From assembly GCA_934654515.1 (NCBI GenBank), contig CAKUGA010000036.1, positions 1 to 12,684 of the forward strand: DNA of 12,684 nucleotides, in the 5' to 3' direction. How positions within the stretch are numbered: the first letter of the stretch is position 1; each line of letters begins with the position of its first letter. Origin of the DNA: an uncultured Collinsella sp. (GTDB taxonomy: Bacteria > Actinomycetota > Coriobacteriia > Coriobacteriales > Coriobacteriaceae). Below the pieces are notes generated by a model, which saw nothing but the letters and a program-made list of their open reading frames with translations, had not been told where the DNA came from and did not search any database. Below, one piece after another: positions 6,415 to 12,684 of the stretch. The position numbers were made by a program, and so were the translations under genes.

Positions 6415-9400
6415 CTAGGCCCGCGGTACGATCGGGCGGTTAACTTTGGCTAGCATATCAGAAGCGCACGAATCGAGCGCCCAGCTCCGGAAAGCCGAGA
6501 ACTCCATGCGCGAGCGCAAACCCTCCAAATAGCGAATTGACCTGCTCAATTGCACACGGCCGGGGTTTTCGGCCATCGCGATGCGACGGGTTTCGTCAAA
6601 CCCCGAAACGCGACAGAAACCAAGCTCTTCGAAGATCCCCAGGCCACTTTCCACCGAGCGCTCGTCGACCGGCGTGCGAGCATCGATGGCAAGGCACATC
6701 TGCGCGATGTCGATATCGCTCGCGCTAAACGACTCGTCTCCGGTCTTGCCGCGGTTGGAGCGCCACATAGTCTGCAGCGCTCGATAGAGCGTGACGAGCT
6801 CGTCGCGCTCGGGCGCGTAGCAGTCGAGCAGGCGCTCGTTAATGCGAGCGTCACGCGACGAATAGAGCAGGTGAATCACGGCAGGTTGGCCGTCGCGACC
6901 GGCGCGTCCGCTCATCTGGTTAAACTCAATCGCGCCAAACGGCATGTGATAGAGCACGACATGGCGAATATCGGGAAGGTTGACGCCCTCGCCAAAGGCC
7001 GAAGTCGAGACGATGCAACTGAGGCTGCCATCTCGAAACGCCTCTTCGACGCGGCGGCGATCGGAGCGCGCAAGCCCGGCGTTATAGAACGCGATATGGG
7101 TCGCACAGTCTGGCACGCGCTTGCGCAACGTCTTGGCAAGCGCCACGGACTGATCACGCGAGTTGACGTAGATGACGGTCTTCTCCCCCGTCGCGACGAT
7201 GGACACCAGGCGGTTTTCGCGGCTCGCAAGATCGCGGTCGTCCTCGAGCCGCAAGTTCTCGCGCACGGTCTCGTCGACCACCGTACGGGTGATCGGCAGC
7301 ACGCGGGCAAGCTCCGCCACGACCGGAGCCGTTGCGGTGGCAGTCGTGGCCAGAACGACCGGATCGCCCAGGGCCTTGAGGATATCGGGCATGTCGAGGT
7401 ATGCGCTTCGGTCGCCGCCCTTGGCAAGACCGGCATGGTGCGCCTCGTCAATAACGACAAATCCGATACGCCCCGAGCGCGCAAAGCGGTCGCGGTGAAT
7501 AGACAGGAACTCAGGCGTCGTGAGCACGATGCCGGTGCGGCCCGAAGCCAGGCCGGCAAACACGTCATCGCGCGCTGCTTCCACGGTCTCGCCGGTCAGC
7601 ACGCCGACGCCAATGCCGAGCGCAGCCATCGTCGATGAAAGATGATAGGCCTGGTCGGCAACGAGCGCGCGCAGCGGATAGACAAAGATGCTCGCACGCC
7701 CGCGAAGGACCGCCTCGCGTGCGGCATGCACATGGAAGATGAGGGACTTGCCGCGTCCCGTTCCCATAACGGCCAGAACACTTTGGTGATCGGCCAGGGC
7801 ATCGAGCGCCTCGACCTGTGCGCGGTGCGGCTGGTTCGAGCCGATAAAGCTGTGGATGAGCGAGCGCGTGAGCTCGGTATAGGAAAGCTGGGCGAGCGTC
7901 TGGCGCTTGCGAGACTCCAGGCGCAGACCAGAGTCTGCAGGCTCCACGCCACGGCGAAGTTCGCATGCCGGGTCGTCAACGCTGGGCGCCGTGGTGTCGC
8001 GGACTAGGACATCCTTGATCATGAGCTTGGGCTTTACGCGGCCCTGCCAATGCTCGGCCACAGCCTCGAACACCAAGTCGACCGCGCTATCGCAATTGAT
8101 GAGCTTATCGATCTGCGGCACGCGGAACATGATGGCCGGCACGCTCGCGGCGCCATCCGTCGCCACAAAGCGCATGTGCTCGCCGGTCTTACCCACCACG
8201 GCGCGATCGCACATCGTCACGCCCTCGGCGGCCAGCAGCGGCACCTTGTTGCCTTGGCCAAACGGCTCAAGGCGGGAAATCTGTTCGATAGTCTCGATAT
8301 TCAGCTCGGAAAGGTCGACGGTGGCGGCGACCTCATCGGTGTCCTCAAAGTCCTCGGCGGGAAGCTCGGACAGCACAGCAGAAAGGCGGCGGCGGAACTC
8401 ATCGAGCTTGGATGCCTCGATGGTCACGCCCACCGCGCCCGCATGCCCGCCGCGACGAATCAGCAGGTCGGAGCAGCGCTCGACGGCGTCGAAAAGGTTG
8501 ACCTTGCCCACCGAGCGACCCGAACCGCGCGCGATACCGTCCTCGATCGAGAACAGCAACGCCGGCACGTGATAGCGGTTGGTCAGGCGGCTCGCCACGA
8601 TGCCCTTGACGCCCTCGTGCCAGCCCTCACCGCCCACGACGATTGCGCGGCCGCCGTCATAGGTCTCCTCGACCTTTGCCATGGCATCGCGCGTAAGCTC
8701 TGCCTCAATCTCGCGACGCTGGCGATTGATCTCCTCGAGCTCGGCCGCCAGCGCGCTTGCCTCGATAGGATTGCGGGCAAGCAGCAGGTCGAGCGCCAGC
8801 TTAGGATCGGCCATGCGACCAGCGGCGTTCAGGCGGGGAATGAGCGAAAACGACAGACCGTCGGCCGTAATGCTGGAAAGGTCGGTCTTGGCGAGCGTGG
8901 CGAGCGCAATATAACCGGGACGGGCGGTCACGCGCATCTGCTGGATGCCCTCGGCAACCAGCGCGCGGTTCTCAGGCGTTAGCGGCATCATGTCGGACAC
9001 GGTACCAAGCGCCGCGACCTCGATCAGCGAACGCCAATACGACGGCTTACCCAGGCGCTCGCCCAGAACCTGAACCAACTTGAGCGCCACACCGGCACCG
9101 GCAAGCTCGCGCGAGGGACCCTCGTCCTCGAGCTTGGGGTCGGTCAGGGGCACACCCCGCGGCACCTGGTCGGACGGCTCATGATGGTCCGTGACCACCA
9201 GATCGATCCCCAGGCTCTCCAGATAGGAAACCTCTTCCTTGGCGGCGATGCCGTTGTCGACGGTCACGATCAGCTGGGGATGAGCGAGCTCATTAACGCG
9301 ATCGAGCGCCGCACGCGAGAGACCGTAGCCCTCGTCAAAGCGATGCGGAATAAACGGCGTGACATCGGCGCCAAACGCGCGCAGCGCCTCGGTCAGCAGG

Positions 9401-9702
9401 CAGGTCGACGTAATACCGTCAACATCAAAGTCGCCGAAGACGGCGATGTGCTCGTGGTTGCGAATAGCACGCTCAACGCGGTCGGCAACGACCGACATGC
9501 CCGGGATAATGAGTGGGTCGGCCCAGTCGCGATCGAGCGAAGGCGTCAAAAACAATTGGCCCTCTTTGATGGAGTCAATGCCGTGCGCGACCATAATACG
9601 CGCCACCAGCCCGGGAATGCCCAGGCCAGCCGAAAGCTCCTTTTCGAGCTCGGGGTTTTGCTGAGCGACCGCCCAGCGATGCGTCGTCTTAAGCGATGAC
9701 AT
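6415..9702 (-). CDS. recJ: RecJ single-strand DNA exonuclease fused to a RecQ-like SF2 helicase
   Basis: 1095 aa from ATG 9702, about twice a normal E. coli RecJ. The N-terminal half is RecJ (DHH/DHHA1/OB): GDFDVDG (Asp91, 93, 95), Asp149 in TVDNG, DHH at 172-174, Asp237 in GTVSDMMPL, a DHHA1 region with GWHEGVKG (~360) and GGH (418-420), then an OB fold to ~570. The C-terminal half is a helicase: Walker A GTGRGKS (647-653), DEAH (752-755), TTATAT (~786-791) and QMSGRAGRDG (929-938) with arginine fingers Arg933 and Arg936. No RecQ-type cysteine cluster is seen; the last ~130 residues may be winged-helix-like. RecJ digests 5'-ended ssDNA, with RecQ unwinding, in RecFOR repair, so the fusion puts both steps in one chain. 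An upstream in-frame GTG (9747) lacks a well-placed SD; GGGGGT lies 8 bases before ATG 9702. Confidence 0.92.
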   Translation of the reverse strand: MSSLKTTHRWAVAQQNPELEKELSAGLGIPGLVARIMVAHGIDSIKEGQLFLTPSLDRDWADPLIIPGMSVVADRVERAIRNHEHIAVFGDFDVDGITSTCLLTEALRAFGADVTPFIPHRFDEGYGLSRAALDRVNELAHPQLIVTVDNGIAAKEEVSYLESLGIDLVVTDHHEPSDQVPRGVPLTDPKLEDEGPSRELAGAGVALKLVQVLGERLGKPSYWRSLIEVAALGTVSDMMPLTPENRALVAEGIQQMRVTARPGYIALATLAKTDLSSITADGLSFSLIPRLNAAGRMADPKLALDLLLARNPIEASALAAELEEINRQRREIEAELTRDAMAKVEETYDGGRAIVVGGEGWHEGVKGIVASRLTNRYHVPALLFSIEDGIARGSGRSVGKVNLFDAVERCSDLLIRRGGHAGAVGVTIEASKLDEFRRRLSAVLSELPAEDFEDTDEVAATVDLSELNIETIEQISRLEPFGQGNKVPLLAAEGVTMCDRAVVGKTGEHMRFVATDGAASVPAIMFRVPQIDKLINCDSAVDLVFEAVAEHWQGRVKPKLMIKDVLVRDTTAPSVDDPACELRRGVEPADSGLRLESRKRQTLAQLSYTELTRSLIHSFIGSNQPHRAQVEALDALADHQSVLAVMGTGRGKSLIFHVHAAREAVLRGRASIFVYPLRALVADQAYHLSSTMAALGIGVGVLTGETVEAARDDVFAGLASGRTGIVLTTPEFLSIHRDRFARSGRIGFVVIDEAHHAGLAKGGDRSAYLDMPDILKALGDPVVLATTATATAPVVAELARVLPITRTVVDETVRENLRLEDDRDLASRENRLVSIVATGEKTVIYVNSRDQSVALAKTLRKRVPDCATHIAFYNAGLARSDRRRVEEAFRDGSLSCIVSTSAFGEGVNLPDIRHVVLYHMPFGAIEFNQMSGRAGRDGQPAVIHLLYSSRDARINERLLDCYAPERDELVTLYRALQTMWRSNRGKTGDESFSASDIDIAQMCLAIDARTPVDERSVESGLGIFEELGFCRVSGFDETRRIAMAENPGRVQLSRSIRYLEGLRSRMEFSAFRSWALDSCASDMLAKVNRPIVPRA

Positions 9703-9754
9703 AGGCGCCCACCCCCGATAGGGGCAGGTCGCCGCGATACCTCTCACGGTTCAT
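9689..9754 (-). CDS. Possible 21-codon leader ORF overlapping the recJ start
   Basis: ATG 9754 has AGAGGA nine bases upstream (9764-9769), a better SD than the recJ start has. The ORF begins MNRERYRG, ends in AYVIA and stops with TAA at 9689-9691, 14 bases inside recJ in a different frame. The recJ SD lies inside it. Ribosomes finishing the leader would stop next to the recJ ATG, so it may couple translation. It could instead be chance, or mark a frameshift with the true N-terminus at 9754. No homologue is recognised. Confidence 0.4.
   Translation of the reverse strand: MNRERYRGDLPLSGVGAYVIA
9713..9724 (-). promoter_or_regulatory. Small hairpin over the recJ Shine-Dalgarno
   Basis: On the minus strand CCCC-TATC-GGGG forms a 4-bp GC stem. 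Its right side is the G run that serves as the recJ SD, so folding would hide the SD. Ribosomes translating the leader ORF (9754 to 9689) would open it. Confidence 0.35.
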
Positions 9755-9774
9755 AGCGATGAGTCCTCTGTGTA

Positions 9775-9792
9775 TGCCCGCTTCGGCAGGCA
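9775..9792 (-). other. Stable hairpin in the recJ leader
   Basis: A 7-bp stem, TGCCTGC/GCGGGCA on the minus strand with one T-G wobble, closes a CGAA loop. On the plus strand the loop reads C-TTCG-G. It lies between the -10 element (9811-9816) and the leader ATG (9754), so it would sit in the 5' untranslated leader. No T run follows, so it is not a terminator. Confidence 0.45.
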
Positions 9793-9810
9793 GATCTGTT
9801 GAACGGATTT

Positions 9811-9816
9811 ATTATA
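9811..9816 (-). promoter_or_regulatory. Consensus -10 element for the recJ-rel transcript
   Basis: A perfect TATAAT on the minus strand, within GGTATAATAAA. I see no good -35 at 16-18 bases (nearest CGATTT or GATTTG), so it may depend on an activator or be weak. Predicted transcription would begin near 9804, leaving about 50 bases before the leader ATG and about 100 before the recJ ATG. Confidence 0.55.
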
Positions 9817-9823
9817 CCGTGCA

Positions 9824-9917
9824 GCACGGACGCAAATCGCCGCAGCACGCCGCGGTTTCGGTAAACGATGCCGGTAATAGCCTCGAAATATTCGAGCGTT
9901 TCTGACGCACGGACGCA
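9824..9917. promoter_or_regulatory. Divergent control region: direct repeat and inverted repeat
   Basis: An 11-base direct repeat GCACGGACGCA occurs at 9824-9834 and 9907-9917. Between them is the perfect inverted repeat CTCGAA-ATA-TTCGAG (9882-9896). The first repeat abuts the recJ -10 region and the second lies about 60 bases before the transporter start, so both are placed to bind a regulator of the divergent genes. I could not identify a convincing promoter for the plus-strand gene. Confidence 0.35.
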
Positions 9918-9978
9918 TGCGAGCGTCTAGCATATCCATTCAAAACGGGTTCACGGGCAAAGGGAGTCACAAGCACAT

Positions 9979-10977
9979 ATGAAGCAATGGGTTGGACTGG
10001 GCAAGTTTCTCGCGGGGCACATGCAGGTCATCGTTCCGATTTGCGTGGCGCTCGGCGTGCTCTTTCCCCAACAGATTGGCGTACTCAAGCCCATCGTTCC
10101 CACCTTGTTTGCCTTTATGACGTTTCAGGGTGCGCTCAGCAACACCTTTCACCAGGTAACCGAGGTGTTCCGCCGTCCGTTGCACCTAGTCTTGGCGCTG
10201 CTCGTCTCGGCGGTGCTTATTCCCATCGCGGCGTATGCCATGGGGTCACTCTTTTTTGGCTCCAACCCCAACCTTGTCTGCGGCATCGTGCTCGAATACA
10301 GCGTGCCCGTAGCCGTCACCGCCTTTATGTGGATCAGCATGTTCGGCGGCAACGGCCCGCTCGCGCTCACCATTATCCTGACGTCCTCGGTCATCTCGCC
10401 TGTGACGATTCCGCTCACGCTCAAGCTCCTGCTGGGCGCCACCGTTTCGATCGATGTGCCGAGCATGATGCAGAACATGTCCTTTATGATCGCCATCCCC
10501 GCCGTGCTCGGTATCGTCATCAACGAGCTCACGCGCGGCTGGGGTCACGAGAAGCTCTCCCCCGCGCTCTCGCCCGCCTGCAAGTTCATGATGATGGGTG
10601 TCATCGCGTCCAACTCCACCGCCATGAGCGAGTACGTGCTGCATATGAATGTTGAGCGCTTGGAAGTCGCCCTCTTTATCCTGGCGTTCGCCATCAGCGG
10701 CTTTATCATCGGCATTCTGGTCGCACGCGCCCTGCACCTGCCGTATAGCGAGACGACCACCATGTGCTTTACCTGCGGCATGCGCAACATCTCTTCGGGC
10801 GCCGTCATCGCCACGCAGTATTTTCCCGGCGAAGTCGTGTTCCCCGTCATGTGCGGCACGCTGTTCCAGCAGGTGCTGGCCTCGATTATCGGACATCTCT
10901 TTGAGCGCCTAACCGGCGAGGAGCGTGCCAAACAGCGCAAACGCGTCGAGGCCGGCCGCGACGCAATGGCACGCTAG
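9979..10977 (+). CDS. Bile acid:sodium symporter (BASS) family transporter
   Basis: 332 aa inner-membrane protein with about ten hydrophobic segments (roughly 15-33, 38-54, 68-90, 98-118, 127-152, 166-182, 200-212, 228-250, 258-281, 286-306) and a basic C-terminal tail (~316-327). EYSVPVAVTA (106-115) and CGMRNISSG (266-274) fit the conserved half-helices of BASS proteins. The family moves bile acids or other organic anions with Na+. Many bacterial members carry pantothenate, keto-acids or unknown anions, so the substrate cannot be read from sequence. The only start is ATG 9979, with GGGAG 12 bases upstream, a longer spacing than usual. It is a lone plus-strand gene, divergent from recJ and convergent with the galT-like gene. 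In a gut actinobacterium a bile-acid role is plausible but unproven. Confidence 0.9.
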   Translation: MKQWVGLGKFLAGHMQVIVPICVALGVLFPQQIGVLKPIVPTLFAFMTFQGALSNTFHQVTEVFRRPLHLVLALLVSAVLIPIAAYAMGSLFFGSNPNLVCGIVLEYSVPVAVTAFMWISMFGGNGPLALTIILTSSVISPVTIPLTLKLLLGATVSIDVPSMMQNMSFMIAIPAVLGIVINELTRGWGHEKLSPALSPACKFMMMGVIASNSTAMSEYVLHMNVERLEVALFILAFAISGFIIGILVARALHLPYSETTTMCFTCGMRNISSGAVIATQYFPGEVVFPVMCGTLFQQVLASIIGHLFERLTGEERAKQRKRVEAGRDAMAR

Positions 10978-10996
10978 GCAGCACACTTTTCGCAGG

Positions 10997-11018
10997 CGCT
11001 CGCCTTGCTACGCGAGCG
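10997..11018. terminator. Candidate bidirectional terminator between convergent genes
   Basis: CGCTCGC (10997-11003) and GCGAGCG (11012-11018) form a 7-bp stem with an 8-nt loop, followed by TTT on the plus strand. It lies 20 bases after the transporter stop and spans the last codons of the convergent GalT-like gene. The T tract is short, so termination strength is uncertain. Confidence 0.45.
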
Positions 11019-11805
11019 TTTCCAGATGCGCACGCAGGCGCTCAGCATCGGTATCGAGCGTGGTCTCGGCATTGACCTGGGCCAAACGATAGCCCACAAA
11101 GTAGGGCGATACCACCCAACGTGGCAACGCCTTGGCAATGGTCCGGCCGTTCATGTGGTAGAAGAACAAGTTGTACGACTCCGCGCGACCGCCGTGGTGT
11201 TCGTGCAGGATATAGCGCAGGGCCACCTGAATCGCATCGACAAACAGGTCCGCTTCGGCTTGATCGCGGACGTCGTCGCTGGCGGCGATTCCCTGTGGAG
11301 CCGAGACGTTGACCTCAAAGAATCCCATGATCGGCTCGGTTGAAATGTTGACCGCAACCCTCCCGTGTCGCCAAACATCGATGCCTTCGAAGTTGGCGGG
11401 GGCTAGTGCTGCATAACCGTCCTCCCGCTCCAGGCCCACAATCTGCATGTGCGGATGGACGAGGCTGCCGCCCGAAAGCGGGCCTTTGTTCTTGTACATG
11501 AGCACACTGCGGTACTGTTGGGAATCGATCATCTGCTGCCAACAGCCCAGGGCAAACCTCATCACATGATGCAGCTCGTCCGGTTCATAGGTCACCAGGT
11601 CGGCGTCGTGATTGGCCGACTCGATCAATACGGTCTGACGGGTGGCCCGCAAGGTCTTGAACTTATTCTCGAGCCAGATGCAGTCACCATCGCGCTGGAT
11701 GATGTTGGCGAGCCCCTCCGTGTCGCAAAAGGGGCACGCGGTGCCAGGGCGACGATTATCGTCGGGCTTGCCGCTCGCCTGCCGAACGTCAAATACCAGC
11801 GCCAC
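11008..11805 (-). CDS. GalT/HIT-superfamily protein, DUF4931-type
   Basis: 265 aa. CPFC (24-27) looks like a zinc-binding pair as in galactose-1-phosphate uridylyltransferase. ESANHDADL (62-70) is followed by a GalT/HIT-type core GGSLVHPHMQ (112-121), in which HPHMQ (117-121) carries the nucleophilic histidine position of nucleotidyl transferases. The chain is much shorter than classical GalT (~340-350 aa) and best fits the DUF4931 group, of unassigned reaction. Nucleotidyl transfer to or from a sugar phosphate is the inference. The start is GTG 11805 with GGAGG eight bases upstream, inside the last codons of cutC. The cutC stop is only 3 bases before the GTG, so translation is almost certainly coupled. 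No galK or galE is present in the window. Confidence 0.85.
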   Translation of the reverse strand: MALVFDVRQASGKPDDNRRPGTACPFCDTEGLANIIQRDGDCIWLENKFKTLRATRQTVLIESANHDADLVTYEPDELHHVMRFALGCWQQMIDSQQYRSVLMYKNKGPLSGGSLVHPHMQIVGLEREDGYAALAPANFEGIDVWRHGRVAVNISTEPIMGFFEVNVSAPQGIAASDDVRDQAEADLFVDAIQVALRYILHEHHGGRAESYNLFFYHMNGRTIAKALPRWVVSPYFVGYRLAQVNAETTLDTDAERLRAHLETLA

Positions 11806-11808
11806 GGG

Positions 11809-12486
11809 TTATACCTCCAGTGGCACGATCTTGGTGCCATGGAGCTCGGAGACGCCTAGTGCCGCCGCGACCGCGTCGCGATTTGCCGTAGTGATGCCGC
11901 CGCCGGGAAGGATGGTCAAACGATCGCCCGCATACTCGATTAAACGAGCCAGGTTTTCGAAGTTGTCCTCGATCGGCGTACTGGCAGCGCCACCGTGCGT
12001 CAGAATGCGCGTGACGCCGCAGTCGGCGAGCGTGTCAACGGCGTCCAGCTGAGCTTCGGGCGAGAGCTGGTCAAATGCCATGTGGAAGGTGATGTCAAGG
12101 GACTCGCGCTTGCACTCCTCGGTCGCGCAGCCCGTAGCCATAACGAGGGCGCCGAGGGTGAGCTCGTCGAGCGCCCAGCCGCCGGCACAGGGCTTGCAGC
12201 AGCCAAAGACCAGGCCGTCAACGCCAGCGCTCACAGCAAGGCCCAGGTCCATCTCCATCATGCGCAGCTCGTCCTGGTTGTAATGAAAATCGCCACCACG
12301 CGGACGAATCATGCACATCACTCGCGCGTCATGCTCGTGAGCGTAGCTGACTGTAGCGCTAATAACGCCGGCGGAAGGCGTGGTGCCACCGACGGCGAGG
12401 TTGTCACACAGCTCGATGCGCCCCGCACTGGCCTCGATGGCCGCCGGCACTCGCTCAAAGTTCTCGGCACAAAACTCGTACAGCAT
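11809..12486 (-). CDS. cutC: CutC family protein (copper homeostasis / TIM-barrel)
   Basis: 225 aa from ATG 12486, which starts MLYEFCAEN as CutC proteins do. GGGGG lies seven bases upstream. An in-frame ATG at 12543 would add 19 residues with no SD, so it was rejected. Family motifs run in order: RIELCDNLAVGGTTPS (23-38), MIRPRGGDFHY (59-69), a cysteine pair in FGCCKPCAGG (94-103), ITFHMAFDQL (132-141), RILTHGG (160-166), ILPGGGI (192-198) and ELHGTKI (214-220). CutC has a TIM-barrel fold and was linked to copper tolerance in E. coli. Its biochemical activity is not settled, so copper handling is a family label and not a demonstrated role. It is the first gene of a two-gene operon with the GalT-like protein. 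That partner hints at sugar or nucleotide metabolism instead of metal export. Confidence 0.93.
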   Translation of the reverse strand: MLYEFCAENFERVPAAIEASAGRIELCDNLAVGGTTPSAGVISATVSYAHEHDARVMCMIRPRGGDFHYNQDELRMMEMDLGLAVSAGVDGLVFGCCKPCAGGWALDELTLGALVMATGCATEECKRESLDITFHMAFDQLSPEAQLDAVDTLADCGVTRILTHGGAASTPIEDNFENLARLIEYAGDRLTILPGGGITTANRDAVAAALGVSELHGTKIVPLEV

Positions 12487-12547
12487 AGATAGGCCCCCAA
12501 AGACAGCAGATGTTTTCCGACGGGCATTGTCACACATCCCCATGAAG

Positions 12548-12610
12548 TTGCGGTGGAATAGGGACTGTTTTGGCGTCTAGAGCCCCCATTTAGTCCCTAT
12601 TTCACCGCAA
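12548..12610. repeat. Long inverted repeat (19-bp arms) upstream of cutC
   Basis: 12548-12566 (TTGCGGTGGAATAGGGACT) and 12592-12610 are reverse complements at 18 of 19 positions. The single mismatch is G against T, which still pairs as G-U in a plus-strand transcript and would be C-A in a minus-strand one. The loop is 25 bases. The arms begin 62 bases upstream of cutC. No T run follows. It is a candidate MITE, intergenic repeat or structured leader element. Confidence 0.75.
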
Positions 12611-12615
12611 ATCAG

Positions 12616-12638
12616 AACCACCCTTAAAAAGGGTGGTT
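12616..12638. terminator. Strong hairpin, probable bidirectional terminator
   Basis: AACCACCCTT/AAGGGTGGTT is a perfect 10-bp stem with loop AAA. On the plus strand TTTGCTCTT follows (partly within the stem), which suits a terminator. On the minus strand the tail CTGATTT is weaker. It would insulate cutC from genes beyond the right edge. The rest of the window (12639-12684) shows only the short palindrome GGGT-ATA-ACCC (12647-12657) and no gene. Confidence 0.6.
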
Positions 12639-12684
12639 TGCTCTTAGGGTATAACCCACGGGCCCCGGGCTCGCGTCTAAAGGC

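Noticed and set aside
5284..6453. 389-aa plus-strand ORF opposite rel
   Set aside because: Antisense to the HD and synthetase domains of rel, whose motifs are complete; long antisense ORFs are expected in GC-rich genes.
6550..7638. 362-aa plus-strand ORF opposite the helicase half of recJ
   Set aside because: Mirrors the coding phase of the helicase; no SD and no recognisable domain.
9751..9939. 62-aa minus-strand ORF upstream of recJ
   Set aside because: It spans the predicted -10 element and transcription start, has no SD and an Arg-rich random composition.
10246..10896. 216-aa minus-strand ORF rich in His/Asp/Gly
   Set aside because: Antisense of a membrane protein; the charged composition is the expected complement of hydrophobic codons.
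12487..12543. N-terminal extension of CutC to ATG 12543
   Set aside because: The 19 extra residues have no SD and do not resemble CutC; ATG 12486 gives the usual MLYEFCAEN start with an SD.

Overview
The window is a GC-rich bacterial chromosome segment. Clear Shine-Dalgarno (SD) sites, a single bifunctional Rel protein, an ATG/GTG start mix and a RecJ fused to a helicase suggest a Gram-positive actinobacterium of the Coriobacteriia type. Collinsella is my best guess, from overall resemblance and not from any search. Almost every gene is chromosomal housekeeping. I see no phage, IS element, CRISPR array or toxin-antitoxin locus.

Layout. 1-295 holds no protein gene. It contains two terminator hairpins and a duplicated 3' end of the neighbouring tRNA-Leu, separated by a hairpin-rich stretch. 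tRNA-Leu(CAA) lies at 296-382 (-). A transglutaminase-like protein follows (422-1855, -). An intergenic block (1856-2207) carries an imperfect tandem repeat and a long inverted repeat. Next come class II fructose-bisphosphate aldolase (2208-3074, -) and a minus-strand run of a RecJ-helicase fusion (6415-9702), Rel (4039-6399) and an MBL-fold hydrolase (3269-3952). A divergent control region (9755-9978) separates the RecJ fusion from a plus-strand bile acid:sodium symporter-family transporter (9979-10977). That transporter converges on a two-gene minus-strand operon: CutC (11809-12486) followed by a GalT/HIT-like DUF4931-type protein (11008-11805). The right edge (12544-12684) holds a 19-bp-arm inverted repeat and a terminator hairpin.

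How the genes fit together. The RecJ fusion, Rel and MBL genes probably share a transcript, because the first two are 15 bp apart and all point the same way. This links DNA repair with (p)ppGpp control. CutC and the GalT-like gene are 3 bp apart, with the second gene's SD inside the first gene's last codons, so they are very likely translationally coupled.

I do not see a wholly new system here. The points most worth checking are the RecJ-helicase fusion with its short overlapping upstream ORF, the tRNA-Leu 3'-end duplication, the repeat and inverted-repeat structure behind fba, and the long inverted repeat upstream of cutC.
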